NCBI GenBank assembly: GCA_050288705.1
Contig: JBNKEI010000052.1
Location: 1 to 51,897, forward strand
Length of the DNA: 51,897 bases
Direction of reading: 5' to 3'
Origin: JBNKEI01 sp050288705
GTDB taxonomy: Bacteria; Myxococcota; Myxococcia; Myxococcales; UBA5297
This document shows positions 42,923 to 51,897 of this stretch, one piece after another (within the stretch, counting starts at the first letter, position 1; each line of letters begins with the position of its first letter). The notes beneath the pieces are model-generated. The model was not told the origin of the DNA. It saw only the letters and a list, made by a program, of their open reading frames with translations, and searched no databases. The position numbers and the translations under genes are program-made.

Positions 42923-43762
42923 CTATTTTCGCTCAATTCCCAACTCTTTCATAACCATCTGTAGGTCTTCCCATGCTTTACGTTTTTCACTCGGACTACG
43001 CAATAGATAAGAAGGGTGAAAAGTGGGCATTAATTTAATACCATTATATTCTTTCCAAATTCCTCGCATTCGAGAAATTGGGGTATTATCTTGCAAAAGA
43101 GTTTGCGCGGCAACTTTTCCTAGTGCCACAATCACTTTAGGAGAAATGCTAGCAATTTGCGCCTTTAAAAAAGGTTCACATAATTTAATTTCGTCATTCT
43201 CGGGGTTTCTATTTCTAGGCGGGCGACATTTAACAATATTACAAATATAAACATCTTTTCGAGTTAACCCCATTGCCTCGATCATTTTGGTTAGAAGCTG
43301 CCCGGCAGCGCCTACAAACGGTAAGCCTTGCAAATCCTCTTCTTCACCTGGCCCTTCCCCGACAAATACTAATTGCGCTTGGGGATTGCCTGCTCCAAAA
43401 ACAATTTTATTTCTGGTTTTGGCAAGCTTACAGCGCTGACAATTACCTAATTCTTTTTGAATCTCTTCTAGTGAAAGGCGTTTTTCCGACCCCAGTTTGG
43501 GCTGCTCTGGCGATTGCATGCCTTCTGTAGAGCCGGTAGGCGGTACCACTTTGGGGGGATCTGGAATTTTCGAATTAACTGCCGCCCGAACTGCTGCTCT
43601 GAGAGAAACAACCGGTTTTTTTTCCGCGTATTCTGGGACCGCATTGCCAGGACGTCTCTCTGCCCCGGCAACTTCACGCACGCCATTTTCGCGAAGCCAC
43701 AGCAGGTGAGCCCGCAAATCGGTCACAAGACTGAGGAGCTCCTCTTTTGGATTCGAGGTCAT
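42923..43762 (-). CDS. Family 4 uracil-DNA glycosylase (Fe-S type)
   Basis: The 279-residue enzyme removes uracil from DNA. The catalytic core (about 95-279) has FVGEGPGEEEDLQGLPFVGA, which contains the active-site GExPGxxED, the NIVKCRPPRNRNPENDE segment, and the second motif HPSYLLR. Four cysteines fit the 4Fe-4S cluster: the pair in NCQRCKLA, one in VKCRPP and one in KLCEPF. About 95 N-terminal residues are extra relative to the basic family; many deltaproteobacterial members carry such a low-complexity extension. It lies 49 bases after pgi on the same strand and could be co-transcribed. Assignment is secure. Family 4 members are often annotated as SPO1 DNA polymerase-like. Confidence 0.93.
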   Translation of the reverse strand: MTSNPKEELLSLVTDLRAHLLWLRENGVREVAGAERRPGNAVPEYAEKKPVVSLRAAVRAAVNSKIPDPPKVVPPTGSTEGMQSPEQPKLGSEKRLSLEEIQKELGNCQRCKLAKTRNKIVFGAGNPQAQLVFVGEGPGEEEDLQGLPFVGAAGQLLTKMIEAMGLTRKDVYICNIVKCRPPRNRNPENDEIKLCEPFLKAQIASISPKVIVALGKVAAQTLLQDNTPISRMRGIWKEYNGIKLMPTFHPSYLLRSPSEKRKAWEDLQMVMKELGIERK

Positions 43763-43811
43763 TCAACGCCTGTTCCCGTTATCTCCTGCATGCAACTCGC
43801 TTGCGATCAAC

Positions 43812-45206
43812 TTAAGATATAACATACTCCGATTTTGGCGCCGGTCGTGATTCAACCTCTTCTCGATCTTTTTCGTAACCCGGCCGTCCGAGGATACCGC
43901 AAGCGAAGCGCTTTCCTGCCTCAACTCCAGGTTGGTTAAATGGATTAATGTCGTACAATCCACCAGCAAATGCAGTAGCGGCTTCCATGCAATACATCAA
44001 CTCGCCCATCGAATAAGCATCAAGTCTGCCCAAACGCAAAGTAAGAGAGGGACGCCCCGCTTTCGCTAATGCCGCTGCAGTAGCCCGCTGCTCCACCGAA
44101 AGCAGCTCAAACATAGAGTGGCCGCCAAGATAGGCAACGTCTGGCTGTTGTTCGTAGGCCTTGGGAATGGTCAGGTCATGCCGCGACTCGCCTAAACTTA
44201 TGAAAGTTACTAGTTTATCTTGAGGACCTTCCATGAGTAGCTGCAGCATGGAATGCTGATCGGTAGCCCCAACAGCGCGCACCGGAGTAGGCCCCACTTC
44301 TCCATTGGCGGTTTTTTTACCTAAGCTTTCTGCCCAAAGCTGCACAAACCAATCACCAAATTCCCGTAAAGCATCTGCATAAGGCATTAGCACGTGAATA
44401 GGACGACGATGATTGCGCTCCATCAGGTAATGCACTGCGGCAAAAAGGTAGGCGGGATTTTCCCAGATTTCCGCCCGGTCACAACGCTTAGCCATAGCGC
44501 CCGCACCTTGAAGCAGCAATTGCACATCGATACCTGCTGCCGCAGCCGGAACCAAACCCACTGGGGTCAGAACTGAAAACCTTCCGCCTACTGCCGGAGG
44601 AACTGCCAAAGTAGTAATCCCTTCGCTGGCAGCAACTGATCGCAGGGCTCCTTTGGAAGGATCGGTAATGGCCACTATCTGATTGCGCCAGGCATTTCCG
44701 ACCAAAGCGATTAGTCTTTCCCGCGCCACCAATAGCTGAGACCAGGTTTCGGCGGTTCCCCCACTCTTAGTGATGGCTACAAAGGCGGTCTTCTTTAAAT
44801 TCAGTGTTTCCAACAACGCGGCGAAAGTCGATGGATCGGAATTATCAGGAAAAAATAGACGCGCGCCAGTGCGTTTTTCCTGGTCTAAGAAATTATGCAA
44901 AGGATGACATAGGCTGGTGAACAGCGACTTGGGTCCAAGAGAAGAACCTCCTATCCCTAACACCACTACATTTTCAAATTGTTTCGATAGGTGCTTACCG
45001 GCAGCAATTGCTTCTTCTGCCGCCGTGGCGTCAAAAGGCAAGTCAAAAAACCCCAGCTCGCCAGATTGGCGCTTGGCTTGTAAATCAGCATGCGCCTTTT
45101 TTCCCGCAGCAGCCAACGCATCAATCTCTTCTCGCTTAAGACCAAAAGCGCCTACTGCATCCTCCATAGCGTCGTTGATATCAAGCGCTAGAGCATTATT
45201 AGACAT
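43812..45206 (-). CDS. pgi: Glucose-6-phosphate isomerase
   Basis: The enzyme interconverts glucose-6-phosphate and fructose-6-phosphate in glycolysis and gluconeogenesis. At 464 residues it is the shorter bacterial form. Motifs: VVLGIGGSSLGPKSLFTSL, the sugar-phosphate loop AITKSGGTAETWSQ, GGRFSVLTPVGLVPAAAAGI, GATDQHSMLQLLMEG with the catalytic-region glutamine/histidine, and DINPFNQPGVEAGK with the catalytic lysine. GGGAG lies ahead of the ATG. It is the first housekeeping gene downstream of secF, with 86 bases between. It pairs functionally with enolase 5 kb away. Confidence 0.96.
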   Translation of the reverse strand: MSNNALALDINDAMEDAVGAFGLKREEIDALAAAGKKAHADLQAKRQSGELGFFDLPFDATAAEEAIAAGKHLSKQFENVVVLGIGGSSLGPKSLFTSLCHPLHNFLDQEKRTGARLFFPDNSDPSTFAALLETLNLKKTAFVAITKSGGTAETWSQLLVARERLIALVGNAWRNQIVAITDPSKGALRSVAASEGITTLAVPPAVGGRFSVLTPVGLVPAAAAGIDVQLLLQGAGAMAKRCDRAEIWENPAYLFAAVHYLMERNHRRPIHVLMPYADALREFGDWFVQLWAESLGKKTANGEVGPTPVRAVGATDQHSMLQLLMEGPQDKLVTFISLGESRHDLTIPKAYEQQPDVAYLGGHSMFELLSVEQRATAAALAKAGRPSLTLRLGRLDAYSMGELMYCMEAATAFAGGLYDINPFNQPGVEAGKRFACGILGRPGYEKDREEVESRPAPKSEYVIS

Positions 45207-45292
45207 GAGATTCTCCCAAACTAGTAGTTTGCCCGTAAGCAGGGGCGGAATTCAAAAACGATTAACTCTTGCCGCAAGCGAATTCGTCTTGC

Positions 45293-46465
45293 CTAGCCCG
45301 CTCTTGCTTTGGCCATTGCTGAAGATGTCTTTTTGCTTTTACCAGTAATTTCCTCTAACCAAATGGTGACTGGGCTAGCAATATAAATGGAAGAATAAGT
45401 TCCCGTAATCACCCCCAGCAACATGGCGGCGGCAAAATCCCAAATCTGCCCTACTGAAAAAACCAGTAGCCCCACCAAAGAAAGCGCCGTAGCTAACGAA
45501 GTTAATACTGTTCGCCCTAAAGTTTCATTTAGCGAGCGATTAATTAACTCAATCAACCCCATACCTTTCATTTTGGCCATATTCTCTCGAATTCGGTCAT
45601 AAATAACGATAGTGTCATTAACCGAATACCCAACCACAGTTAACAAGACCGCTACCGATGTAAGATTGAACTCTCGACCGCTAATTAAATAGTACCCCAG
45701 TACCACAACAATATCGTGGCACATAGCCAGCACTGCTCCAGGAGCAAACCGCGTATCAAAACGAATGGCTACGTAAATCAGAATAGCAATCGCCGCAAAA
45801 ATTACTGCTTTTATTCCTTTTGTCCGCAATTGCTTTCCCACTTGCGGACCTACAAACTCTACCCGCCGCAGCTCTGCCGAAGGAAGCAGTTTTTTTTCAT
45901 GCGCCAATTGCAATGCGCTCTCTACTTTATTGGAAATTCCTGCTGCCACCACCGTGTAGCCATCGTGGACTTTCCGTATCCCTTCTGCCCCAGCAATAAC
46001 ACGCACCCCTGCTGCTTCCATGGTCGAACGAATTTCTTCAGGTTCGGGAGAGTTTTGGAAGCGCAGTTCGATCTTATCTCCATAATCGGAATTGAATTCA
46101 AAGCTCAACAGGTTAGGACCAAACTTTTGCGCAAACGCATTTCTGGCCTTGGCGGTTGCGGCATCGGTCAAAAAAGAAACCCGTCCTACTCGAATAAGAA
46201 ATGAATTCTCTTCAGCCGGACCGATTACTTGTGCACTAGCGTCTTCAAAACCCGCTGCCTGAATGGTTTTACGGACTTCCACATCTCTGGCGTGATCGTT
46301 AAACTTTACTTCAATTTCCGAACCGCCTTTGAAGTCCACTCCATAATTAAGCGAGCCTATGACTAGTCCCAAGAGAATCAGGACATTCACCAAAATCGAT
46401 CCCACAATAAAAAAGCGCCGATACTTAACAAAATTAAAATTCAAATTGTGAGGTATTAGCTCCAT
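45293..46465 (-). CDS. secF: Protein translocase subunit SecF
   Basis: The 390-residue inner-membrane protein works with SecD and YajC to pull exported proteins through SecYEG using the proton gradient. Six transmembrane helices are apparent. Family marks are NFVKYRRFFIVGSILVNVL, NYGVDFKGGSEIEVKF, the TM4 stretch VLLTVVGYSVNDTIVIYDRI, and NRSLNETLGRTVLTSLATAL. The periplasmic first loop is longer than in E. coli SecF (323 residues) by some 60 residues. It lies 39 bases after secD with a good ribosome site (AAGAGGGC). Assignment is certain. Confidence 0.96.
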   Translation of the reverse strand: MELIPHNLNFNFVKYRRFFIVGSILVNVLILLGLVIGSLNYGVDFKGGSEIEVKFNDHARDVEVRKTIQAAGFEDASAQVIGPAEENSFLIRVGRVSFLTDAATAKARNAFAQKFGPNLLSFEFNSDYGDKIELRFQNSPEPEEIRSTMEAAGVRVIAGAEGIRKVHDGYTVVAAGISNKVESALQLAHEKKLLPSAELRRVEFVGPQVGKQLRTKGIKAVIFAAIAILIYVAIRFDTRFAPGAVLAMCHDIVVVLGYYLISGREFNLTSVAVLLTVVGYSVNDTIVIYDRIRENMAKMKGMGLIELINRSLNETLGRTVLTSLATALSLVGLLVFSVGQIWDFAAAMLLGVITGTYSSIYIASPVTIWLEEITGKSKKTSSAMAKARAG

Positions 46466-46504
46466 GCGAGCCCTCTTTCTCGTGCAATTTTGGGCATTGC
46501 CTCG

Positions 46505-48358
46505 TCAAACCGAAATCCGGTGCCATTTTCTGCCAATTACCAGCCAGTCCATGATCAATCTGGTCACTACAATGGACGTAAAGAGTGACGCCAAAATGCC
46601 AATGATTAGCATTACTGCAAATCCCTTTACTGGTCCCGTTCCGAAATGAAGCAACACGAAACCAGCAATTAAGGTGGTTACGTGGGAGTCAAAAATTGTC
46701 CAAAACGCTCGCCCATAACCAGCTTCTACTGCCGCTCGCGTGGTCTTTCCATGTCTCAATTCTTCTCTGATTCGTTCATTAATGAGCACGTTAGCATCTA
46801 CTGCTATTCCCAAGGTAAGCACAAAGCTAGCGATTCCGGGAAGAGTAAGCGTGGCATTAAACGCCGCCATGGCCGCTAGGTTGAATATGCCGTTCAACAA
46901 AAGGGCAGTATTAGCAACCAACCCCGTTGTTCGGTAATAAAAGGCCATGAACGCAATGACCAAGCAAAAACCCACCAATACCGCATAACTTCCTTTGCGA
47001 ATTAGCTCGGGACCAAGGGAAGCCCCTACTGTTCGCTCTTCTCCAATAGTGACTGGGGCAGGCAAAGCACCTGCTTTCAATACCAGGGCCAAGTCATTGG
47101 CTTCTTCCATAATCTTATCGAAAGAGCCACCACCTCCCATGGTAATGCTAGCGTTACCAGCAATTTTTTGTTGAATAACTGGGGCCGAATAGACTGTCTT
47201 ATCTAAAACAATCGCCAAGCGACGACGAACATTTTCCCCAGTTACTCGCTCAAAATCGCGGGCTCCATTGGGATCAAATTGCAGGGAAACATAAGGCTTA
47301 TCTTCAAAGCTGTTGCCAGAATTGCCTTGTGCGACATAGGCGTCAGCAACCGATTCACCAGTCAACTCAACTTTGCTATTCAACAAATACGTACGGTACC
47401 CATCGCATTGGTTAGCCCTGGTTGTGGACGCGATGCATTCCAGGCCCATTTCTCGCTCAGCAGGCATAGCAGGTTCAGTCGAAGCACTTACTAGCTGCTC
47501 TAAAACTTTGCGGCTGCCTTCTCCAGTTGCCTCCAAGTAGGATGTCTGGCCCTGGTAGACAGTAATTTTGGTTTTGCCTTTGGGAGTCACCAAATATTGA
47601 CGAGTACGCCCCCCTTGTTCGAGCTCCTCTTCGATCTTCATGCCCTCGGGCGGCGCTTTCATCCAAGATGCAAACAAGCGCCCAAAATAGTCATCTTCGT
47701 CGTCTACAATTTTGAATTCTAGCTGAGCGGTTTTTCCTAATAGGTCTTTAGCCTTAGCAGGATCTTTGTATCCCGGAAGTTGAACCAAAATGGAATCGTC
47801 ACCGCGAACTGCGATAATCGGCTCAGTAACTCCCCATTTATTTACCCGGTTGGAAATTACTTTCATTGCCTGATCAACCGCACTCTTTCTCATGAAGCTA
47901 AGGCTTTGGTCTCCAAAGACCAAAGTTAATTCTTGGTCACTACGAGAAGAAATGCGCATGTCTTCATAATAGGAGGTAGCCACTTTTTCAAAGCGGTCTA
48001 GCTCACCACGGTCTGAGGAAGTCAGCTTAATCTTTAGCTCTGTCGCTTTGGCTTGAACTTTTGAAAAGCCTTTTTCCTTAGCAAGCATTTGAATTTGATC
48101 AGCCCGCCGGGCAGCCTTAGCCCGCAATGCCGATTGCGTGTCCACTCCCAAAACCAGGTGAATTCCGCCTTGCAGGTCGAGACCCAGATTCAGCTTTGTT
48201 TTGGCGTCTGGAGCCCAGCTAGGCAGAACCGACTCCAGTTTTTCGTTTCTCACATCCGCCGGAAGTCGGAAGTAATATATTGTGGGCACTAGCAACCACA
48301 TTGCCAGAAGCGTGCCGGCTATCACCAGACCAACTTTCCAGTAGAATGAGCGATCCAT
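46505..48358 (-). CDS. secD: Protein translocase subunit SecD
   Basis: The 617-residue inner-membrane protein carries the P1 and P2 periplasmic domains between TM1 and TM2. Marks are LNLGLDLQGGIHLVLGVDT, KVISNRVNKWGVTEPIIAVR, DSILVQLPGYKDPAKAKDLL, and in the membrane half GFCLVIAFMAFYYRTTG, LTLPGIASFVLTLGIAVDAN and VLINERIREEL. P1 contains an insert (about 215-335) around TRQYLVTPKGKTKITVYQG relative to E. coli. It is flanked by yajC upstream (72 bases) and secF downstream, the usual yajC-secD-secF order. Confidence 0.97.
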   Translation of the reverse strand: MDRSFYWKVGLVIAGTLLAMWLLVPTIYYFRLPADVRNEKLESVLPSWAPDAKTKLNLGLDLQGGIHLVLGVDTQSALRAKAARRADQIQMLAKEKGFSKVQAKATELKIKLTSSDRGELDRFEKVATSYYEDMRISSRSDQELTLVFGDQSLSFMRKSAVDQAMKVISNRVNKWGVTEPIIAVRGDDSILVQLPGYKDPAKAKDLLGKTAQLEFKIVDDEDDYFGRLFASWMKAPPEGMKIEEELEQGGRTRQYLVTPKGKTKITVYQGQTSYLEATGEGSRKVLEQLVSASTEPAMPAEREMGLECIASTTRANQCDGYRTYLLNSKVELTGESVADAYVAQGNSGNSFEDKPYVSLQFDPNGARDFERVTGENVRRRLAIVLDKTVYSAPVIQQKIAGNASITMGGGGSFDKIMEEANDLALVLKAGALPAPVTIGEERTVGASLGPELIRKGSYAVLVGFCLVIAFMAFYYRTTGLVANTALLLNGIFNLAAMAAFNATLTLPGIASFVLTLGIAVDANVLINERIREELRHGKTTRAAVEAGYGRAFWTIFDSHVTTLIAGFVLLHFGTGPVKGFAVMLIIGILASLFTSIVVTRLIMDWLVIGRKWHRISV

Positions 48359-48430
48359 TGAGATCCCCTTGTAAACAACTTCTTCTGCTTATCGTGATAG
48401 AAATGCCATCAGAACTGCTGCAGATTTGCC

Positions 48431-48820
48431 CTAGGATTTGTCGCCTTTGGGTTCCTCATCTACCAAACCTTCGGGAGCCTTATTGGTAATAGAGTTTAGC
48501 AGTACCCGCAAACGAACACCCTGGGCAACCTCTACCATTACCGTTTTTTCGGCTACTTGGTGGATGCGCCCTAACACGCCTCCTCCAATCACTACGCTAT
48601 CGCCCTTTTTTAGCGAAGAAAGCATAGCCTTGTGCTCTTTAGCCTGCTTGGATTGAGGACGAATAAGCAAAAAGTAAAAAATCACCACCATCAGCGCTAC
48701 CATCGCGATATTCGCGACTGTGCTGTTCACTCCACCTGCCTGCGATAGCAAACCCTGCAGTACGCCATGTGCAACTTCATTGTCTTCTACTACAGCCAGC
48801 ACCAGATTTTGTATCAACAC
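48431..48820 (-). CDS. yajC: Preprotein translocase subunit YajC
   Basis: YajC is a small single-span partner of SecDF. The core shows one transmembrane helix followed by the family signature: MVALMVVIFYFLLIRPQSKQ, AKEHKAMLSSLKKGDSVVI and GGVLGRIHQV. I prefer the GTG at 48820 (129 residues), which has GAGAGGT just upstream, over a GTG at 48859 that lacks a ribosome site. A later GTG nearer the helix is also possible, since about 25 residues precede what the family usually has. It is first in yajC-secD-secF. No tgt or queA gene, the frequent upstream neighbours, is seen. Confidence 0.93.
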   Translation of the reverse strand: MLIQNLVLAVVEDNEVAHGVLQGLLSQAGGVNSTVANIAMVALMVVIFYFLLIRPQSKQAKEHKAMLSSLKKGDSVVIGGGVLGRIHQVAEKTVMVEVAQGVRLRVLLNSITNKAPEGLVDEEPKGDKS

Positions 48821-49116
48821 AGCGACCTCTCTCTCACAATCTCCACCAAAAAATGCCACACTTCTTCGCTCTCCACAGTAGGCGTGCTTGAAGCAAGCAA
48901 CTGCGAAAAACTTGGTGCCGGTGGATCTCCTTGAATAAAACCGCCCTTCTAACAGATGAGAGCCGCTGGTAGCAACAACAAACCGAATTTCTTGGTCATT
49001 GTTTATCCGGCCGATTATTACCTCAACAGCGCTTCAGTCCAGGCAATTTCAAAACCTACAAGGGCCCCTCACTATTCGATTGCACAATTTTCAAAAATTA
49101 TGAATTTAGGAACCCT

Positions 49117-50145
49117 ATGAGAGCAACAATTATTCGCAGTCATGGTGGCCCAGAACACCTAGAAGTAGATCAAGTTCCCGAGCCGGAGCCGAAAAGCAAC
49201 GAGGTACGCATTCGTGTGCGCGCCTGTGGCATCAATCATCTGGACCTATGGGTCCGACAAGGTTGGCCGAGATTGAATCTGCCTTTTCCTCATGTGCTAG
49301 GTAGTGACATAGCTGGCGTTGTCGATGCGGTTGGTTCGGCAGTACAAGATGTAGAGCCAGGCGTCGGCGTACTAGTCTCTCCAGGACTTTCTTGCGGAGT
49401 CTGCCGAGCATGCCTTTCTGGGCAAGATCATTGGTGTCGCCGCTTTCACCTTCTCGGAGAAAACGTATGGGGCGGTTATGCCGAGCTAGTTTGTGTACCT
49501 CGTCAGAATTTGTTACCAACTCCCAAAAATCTTTCATTTGAGGAAGCAGCTTGTTTGCCTGTTTCTTTTCTTACCGCCTGGGAAATGCTGGTACGCAGGG
49601 CAAAGCTGCGAGCAGGAGAGGTTGTACTCATCCAGGCCGCCGGCAGTGGCGTAGGAAGTGCTGCTGTGCAGATTGCCAAATACCTTGGCGCACGAGTTAT
49701 TGCAACTGCAAGCAGTGAAGAAAAACTCGCGAAGGCGCTCACCCTGGGAGCAGATGAAGCAGTCTGCTACACTCGTCCTGATTTTTCCGCGGAAATAGAT
49801 AAGCTTACCTTCCGTCGCGGGGTGGATTTAGCAGTCGATCATGTAGGAGCCTCCACCTTTGAAGAGAGCATTGGCGCTCTGGCAGTTGGTGGACGGTTAG
49901 TGACTTGCGGAGCCACTACCGGGCCAGAAGTTCCTCTCGATTTGCGTACGCTTTTTTGGAGAAGAATTTCTCTCATCGGTTCCAGCATGGGCAGCAAAGG
50001 CGATTTGTTCCATATTTTACGCTTAGTAGAAGAAGGCAAACTGCGGCCCATTCTAGACACCACCTTGCCCTTAAAAGACGCCCGTTTTGGACACGAGCGA
50101 ATTTCCGAACGCGCTCATTTTGGCAAGATCGTGCTTGTTCCTTAG
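49117..50145 (+). CDS. Zinc-type medium-chain dehydrogenase/quinone oxidoreductase
   Basis: The 342-residue NAD(P)-dependent enzyme belongs to the MDR superfamily. Catalytic-domain marks are CGINHLDLWVRQG and PHVLGSDIAGVVDAVG. A structural zinc loop with four cysteines is present (SCGVCRACLSGQDHWC). The Rossmann domain has VLIQAAGSGVGSAAVQIAKY, then VIATASSEEKLAKALTLGAD and DLAVDHVG. The C-terminus (RISERAHFGKIVL) is typical. The substrate is unknown; close families reduce quinones or enals or oxidise alcohols. The ATG follows AGGA. It stands divergent from yajC across nearly 300 bases in which I see no gene. Enolase follows 87 bases on. Confidence 0.9.
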   Translation: MRATIIRSHGGPEHLEVDQVPEPEPKSNEVRIRVRACGINHLDLWVRQGWPRLNLPFPHVLGSDIAGVVDAVGSAVQDVEPGVGVLVSPGLSCGVCRACLSGQDHWCRRFHLLGENVWGGYAELVCVPRQNLLPTPKNLSFEEAACLPVSFLTAWEMLVRRAKLRAGEVVLIQAAGSGVGSAAVQIAKYLGARVIATASSEEKLAKALTLGADEAVCYTRPDFSAEIDKLTFRRGVDLAVDHVGASTFEESIGALAVGGRLVTCGATTGPEVPLDLRTLFWRRISLIGSSMGSKGDLFHILRLVEEGKLRPILDTTLPLKDARFGHERISERAHFGKIVLVP

Positions 50146-50232
50146 CCAAGGGTGGAGTAGGACTTCCGGCTGGCGTTGTGAAGAATTGGCGGGTGAAAAA
50201 CAGGTTCAATTCTAAATCCTTTGGAGAAAAGC

Positions 50233-51516
50233 ATGAGTCGAATTGTTTTGGTGAGAGGTCGAGAAATTCTTGATTCACGAGGCAATCCCACAGTGGAGGC
50301 CGAGGTAGAACTGGAAAGCGGAGCAATGGGAACTGGCGCCGTACCTTCGGGCGCATCCACCGGCGAAAACGAAGCTCTGGAATTGCGAGATGGCGATAAA
50401 GCCCGCTACCTAGGCAAAGGCACCCTAAAAGCGGTGGCCAATATTAATGAGGCCATCGCTGATGAAGTGACCGGCATGGAAGGTCTCGACTTGGCCAATG
50501 TCGATAAAACAATGATCGACCTCGACGGCACGCCTACCAAAGCCAAGCTAGGCGCCAACGCTATTCTTGCCGTTTCCATGGCAGTAGCTCGCGCGGGTGC
50601 GGTCGAAAGCGGACAGCCGCTATATCGCTATTTAGGAGGAGCAGGTGCGGTTACGCTTCCCGTGCCTATGATGAATATTATTAATGGCGGCGCACATGCG
50701 GATAACACTCTGGATTTCCAAGAGTTTATGGTAATGCCAGTGGGAGCCCCCAATTTTCGGGAAGCCCTTCGTTGGGGAACTGAAACCTTCCACGCACTCA
50801 AGAGCCTTTTAAAAGCCGCTGGGCATACCACCGCCGTAGGTGACGAGGGTGGCTTTGCTCCTAATCTTAAGACTCACGAGGAAGCTATCGAAACGATCCT
50901 TAAGGCGATTGAAAAAGCTGGTCTAAAGCCAGGCAAAGACGTCTCCATTGCTCTCGACCCTGCTTCTAGCGAGTTCTTTGACAATGGCCAGTATGTTTTC
51001 AAAAAAGGTGATGGCAGCAAGCGCTCCTCCGCTCAGATGGTGGAATACTGGAGCAATTGGGTAAGCAAGTATCCAATTGTTTCCATTGAGGACGGCATGG
51101 CGGAGGGAGACTGGACCGGATGGAAACAACTTACCGATGCGGTTGGCAACCAGACTCAGTTGGTAGGCGACGATCTCTTTGTTACCAACATCAAGTTCTT
51201 GAAAAAAGGCATTGACGAGGGAGTGGCTAATTCCATTCTCATTAAGCTCAACCAGATTGGCTCGGTTTCGGAGACTCTGCGCACCATCAATTTGGCACGC
51301 GATGCTGGATATCGCTGCATCATTTCTCACCGCTCCGGTGAAACTGAAGACTCTTTCATCGCCGACCTCGCGGTAGCTACCAATGCTGGCGAAATCAAAA
51401 CTGGCTCCGCTTCTCGTTCTGACCGCATCGCGAAGTACAATCGTCTTCTACGCATTGAAGAAGAGCTTGGCGAAACCGCTCTCTTTGGTACGGTCGGCAA
51501 AATAGGCAAGAAATAG
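50233..51516 (+). CDS. eno: Enolase
   Basis: Enolase turns 2-phosphoglycerate into phosphoenolpyruvate. The 427-residue protein keeps all landmarks: GREILDSRGNPTVEAEVEL, PSGASTGENEALELRD, KAKLGANAILAVSMAVARA, VPMMNIINGGAHADN, GDEGGFAPNL, metal-binding SIEDGMAEGDW and DDLFVTN, catalytic-lysine LIKLNQIGSVSET, and SHRSGETEDSFIADLAVA. I chose the ATG at 50233 because GGAG lies eight bases upstream; an in-frame GAG-region start at 50221 would add four residues. Its 3' end is followed by a hairpin at 51540. Certain assignment. Confidence 0.97.
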   Translation: MSRIVLVRGREILDSRGNPTVEAEVELESGAMGTGAVPSGASTGENEALELRDGDKARYLGKGTLKAVANINEAIADEVTGMEGLDLANVDKTMIDLDGTPTKAKLGANAILAVSMAVARAGAVESGQPLYRYLGGAGAVTLPVPMMNIINGGAHADNTLDFQEFMVMPVGAPNFREALRWGTETFHALKSLLKAAGHTTAVGDEGGFAPNLKTHEEAIETILKAIEKAGLKPGKDVSIALDPASSEFFDNGQYVFKKGDGSKRSSAQMVEYWSNWVSKYPIVSIEDGMAEGDWTGWKQLTDAVGNQTQLVGDDLFVTNIKFLKKGIDEGVANSILIKLNQIGSVSETLRTINLARDAGYRCIISHRSGETEDSFIADLAVATNAGEIKTGSASRSDRIAKYNRLLRIEEELGETALFGTVGKIGKK

Positions 51517-51539
51517 TCTTTTTTGGACGCTACCTAGAA

Positions 51540-51566
51540 ATGGACGCCAACAGTCGGCGTCCATTT
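51540..51566. terminator. Hairpin terminator between eno and the TPR gene
   Basis: ATGGACGCC and GGCGTCCAT form a perfect 9-base stem with a 7-base loop, followed by a short TTTATGATTT tract. It sits 24 bases after the enolase stop and 36 bases before the stop of the gene on the other strand, so it probably ends transcription from both sides. Confidence 0.75.
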
Positions 51567-51601
51567 ATGATTTCCTACCTCTATTCAGCAAGATCTATGC
51601 G

Positions 51602-51897
51602 TTACTTAGCACTCAATCTTTCCAAATTATTCAAAGCGATGTCTGATTCTGGCCCATCAGGAGCTACCCGCAAATACTGGCGGTAGTACTGTATTGCTTG
51701 GCGTATATCACCTTTGACTTTATAGATGTCTGCCATCCCGATCAAAGCATCGCTGTAACGCGGATTGCTCTTAAGAACCCCTTCAAAAAGGGTTAGCGCT
51801 TCTTCAATTCTTCCCATATCCACCAAACAAAAAGCTTTGCCGGCCACTGGTTCTATACTCTCGGGCCGCAATTGTTCTGCCTTTTGATAGTGTTTTA
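51602..51897 (-). CDS. TPR protein, C-terminal part (runs off the window)
   Basis: The frame is open to the window end. It encodes tandem TPR units: KAFCLVDMGRIEEALTLFEG, VLKSNPRYSDALIGMADIYK and VKGDIRQAIQYYRQYLRVAP, followed by the tail SDIALNNLERLSAK. Only the last 97 or so codons are visible, so domain content and function upstream are unknown. Unlike the array at 37781, the units here follow the standard 34-residue spacing and are not near-identical. Convergent with enolase. Confidence 0.8.
   Translation of the reverse strand, partial: KHYQKAEQLRPESIEPVAGKAFCLVDMGRIEEALTLFEGVLKSNPRYSDALIGMADIYKVKGDIRQAIQYYRQYLRVAPDGPESDIALNNLERLSAK

Noticed and set aside
48821..49116. Search for a tRNA or small RNA between yajC and the oxidoreductase
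   Set aside because: No cloverleaf, no GTTCRAnnC-type T-loop and no clear hairpin; it looks like a divergent promoter region only.

Overview
The window looks like chromosomal DNA from a deltaproteobacterial or Myxococcota-like Gram-negative bacterium of moderate GC. The evidence is the mix of eukaryotic-type Ser/Thr kinases, roadblock/LC7 and FIST signalling proteins, TPR proteins, DUF1566 lipoproteins, a TonB-dependent B12 receptor, a SecD-SecF-YajC cluster and core glycolytic genes. The lineage is an inference from gene content and cannot be fixed without phylogeny. No rRNA, tRNA or CRISPR array was recognised by eye.

Bases 1-11572 look like an acquired block. They open with a broken IS110-type transposase and a HigA antitoxin whose HigB partner survives only as its 3' half. 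A Dabb-domain gene follows. Next comes a GC-richer copper/silver-type RND efflux operon (cusC, cusB, cusA, a DUF3347 metal-binding protein) ending in a sigma-54 response regulator and its histidine kinase. Upstream of cusC lie a near-consensus sigma-54 promoter and a perfect 10-base inverted repeat, so the operon plausibly controls itself.

Bases 11666-28968 are AT-richer and rich in signalling genes. They hold an unusual Ser/Thr kinase fused to an AMP-forming acyl-activating (ANL) enzyme, a radical SAM DNA-repair-type protein, a relic of a sigma-54 activator, and trpD. A tight operon follows, reading leftward: FIST protein, Ser/Thr kinase with a formylglycine-generating-enzyme-like domain, membrane-anchored OmpA-like protein, and two roadblock proteins. 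Then come a polyglutamine/serine-rich orphan, an Fe-type alcohol dehydrogenase overlapped by a hybrid histidine kinase, AhpC, a 115-base element with terminal inverted repeats, and an acyltransferase.

Bases 29055-35392 form a cobalamin uptake operon: an adenosylcobalamin riboswitch, a BtuB-like receptor, a lipoprotein, BtuC, BtuD and BtuF. Bases 35389-41385 are accessory: a TPR protein, two DUF1566 proteins behind an inverted repeat, and a coupled ATPase/TPR pair whose TPR gene carries ten tandem 144-base repeats.

Bases 41485-51897 are mostly housekeeping: an isolated FliI/SctN-type ATPase, family 4 uracil-DNA glycosylase, pgi, secF, secD, yajC, a zinc-type oxidoreductase, enolase, and a TPR gene that runs off the end. 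The best candidates for undescribed biology are the kinase-ANL fusion, the FIST/kinase-FGE/OmpA/roadblock operon and the ATPase/TPR-repeat pair.
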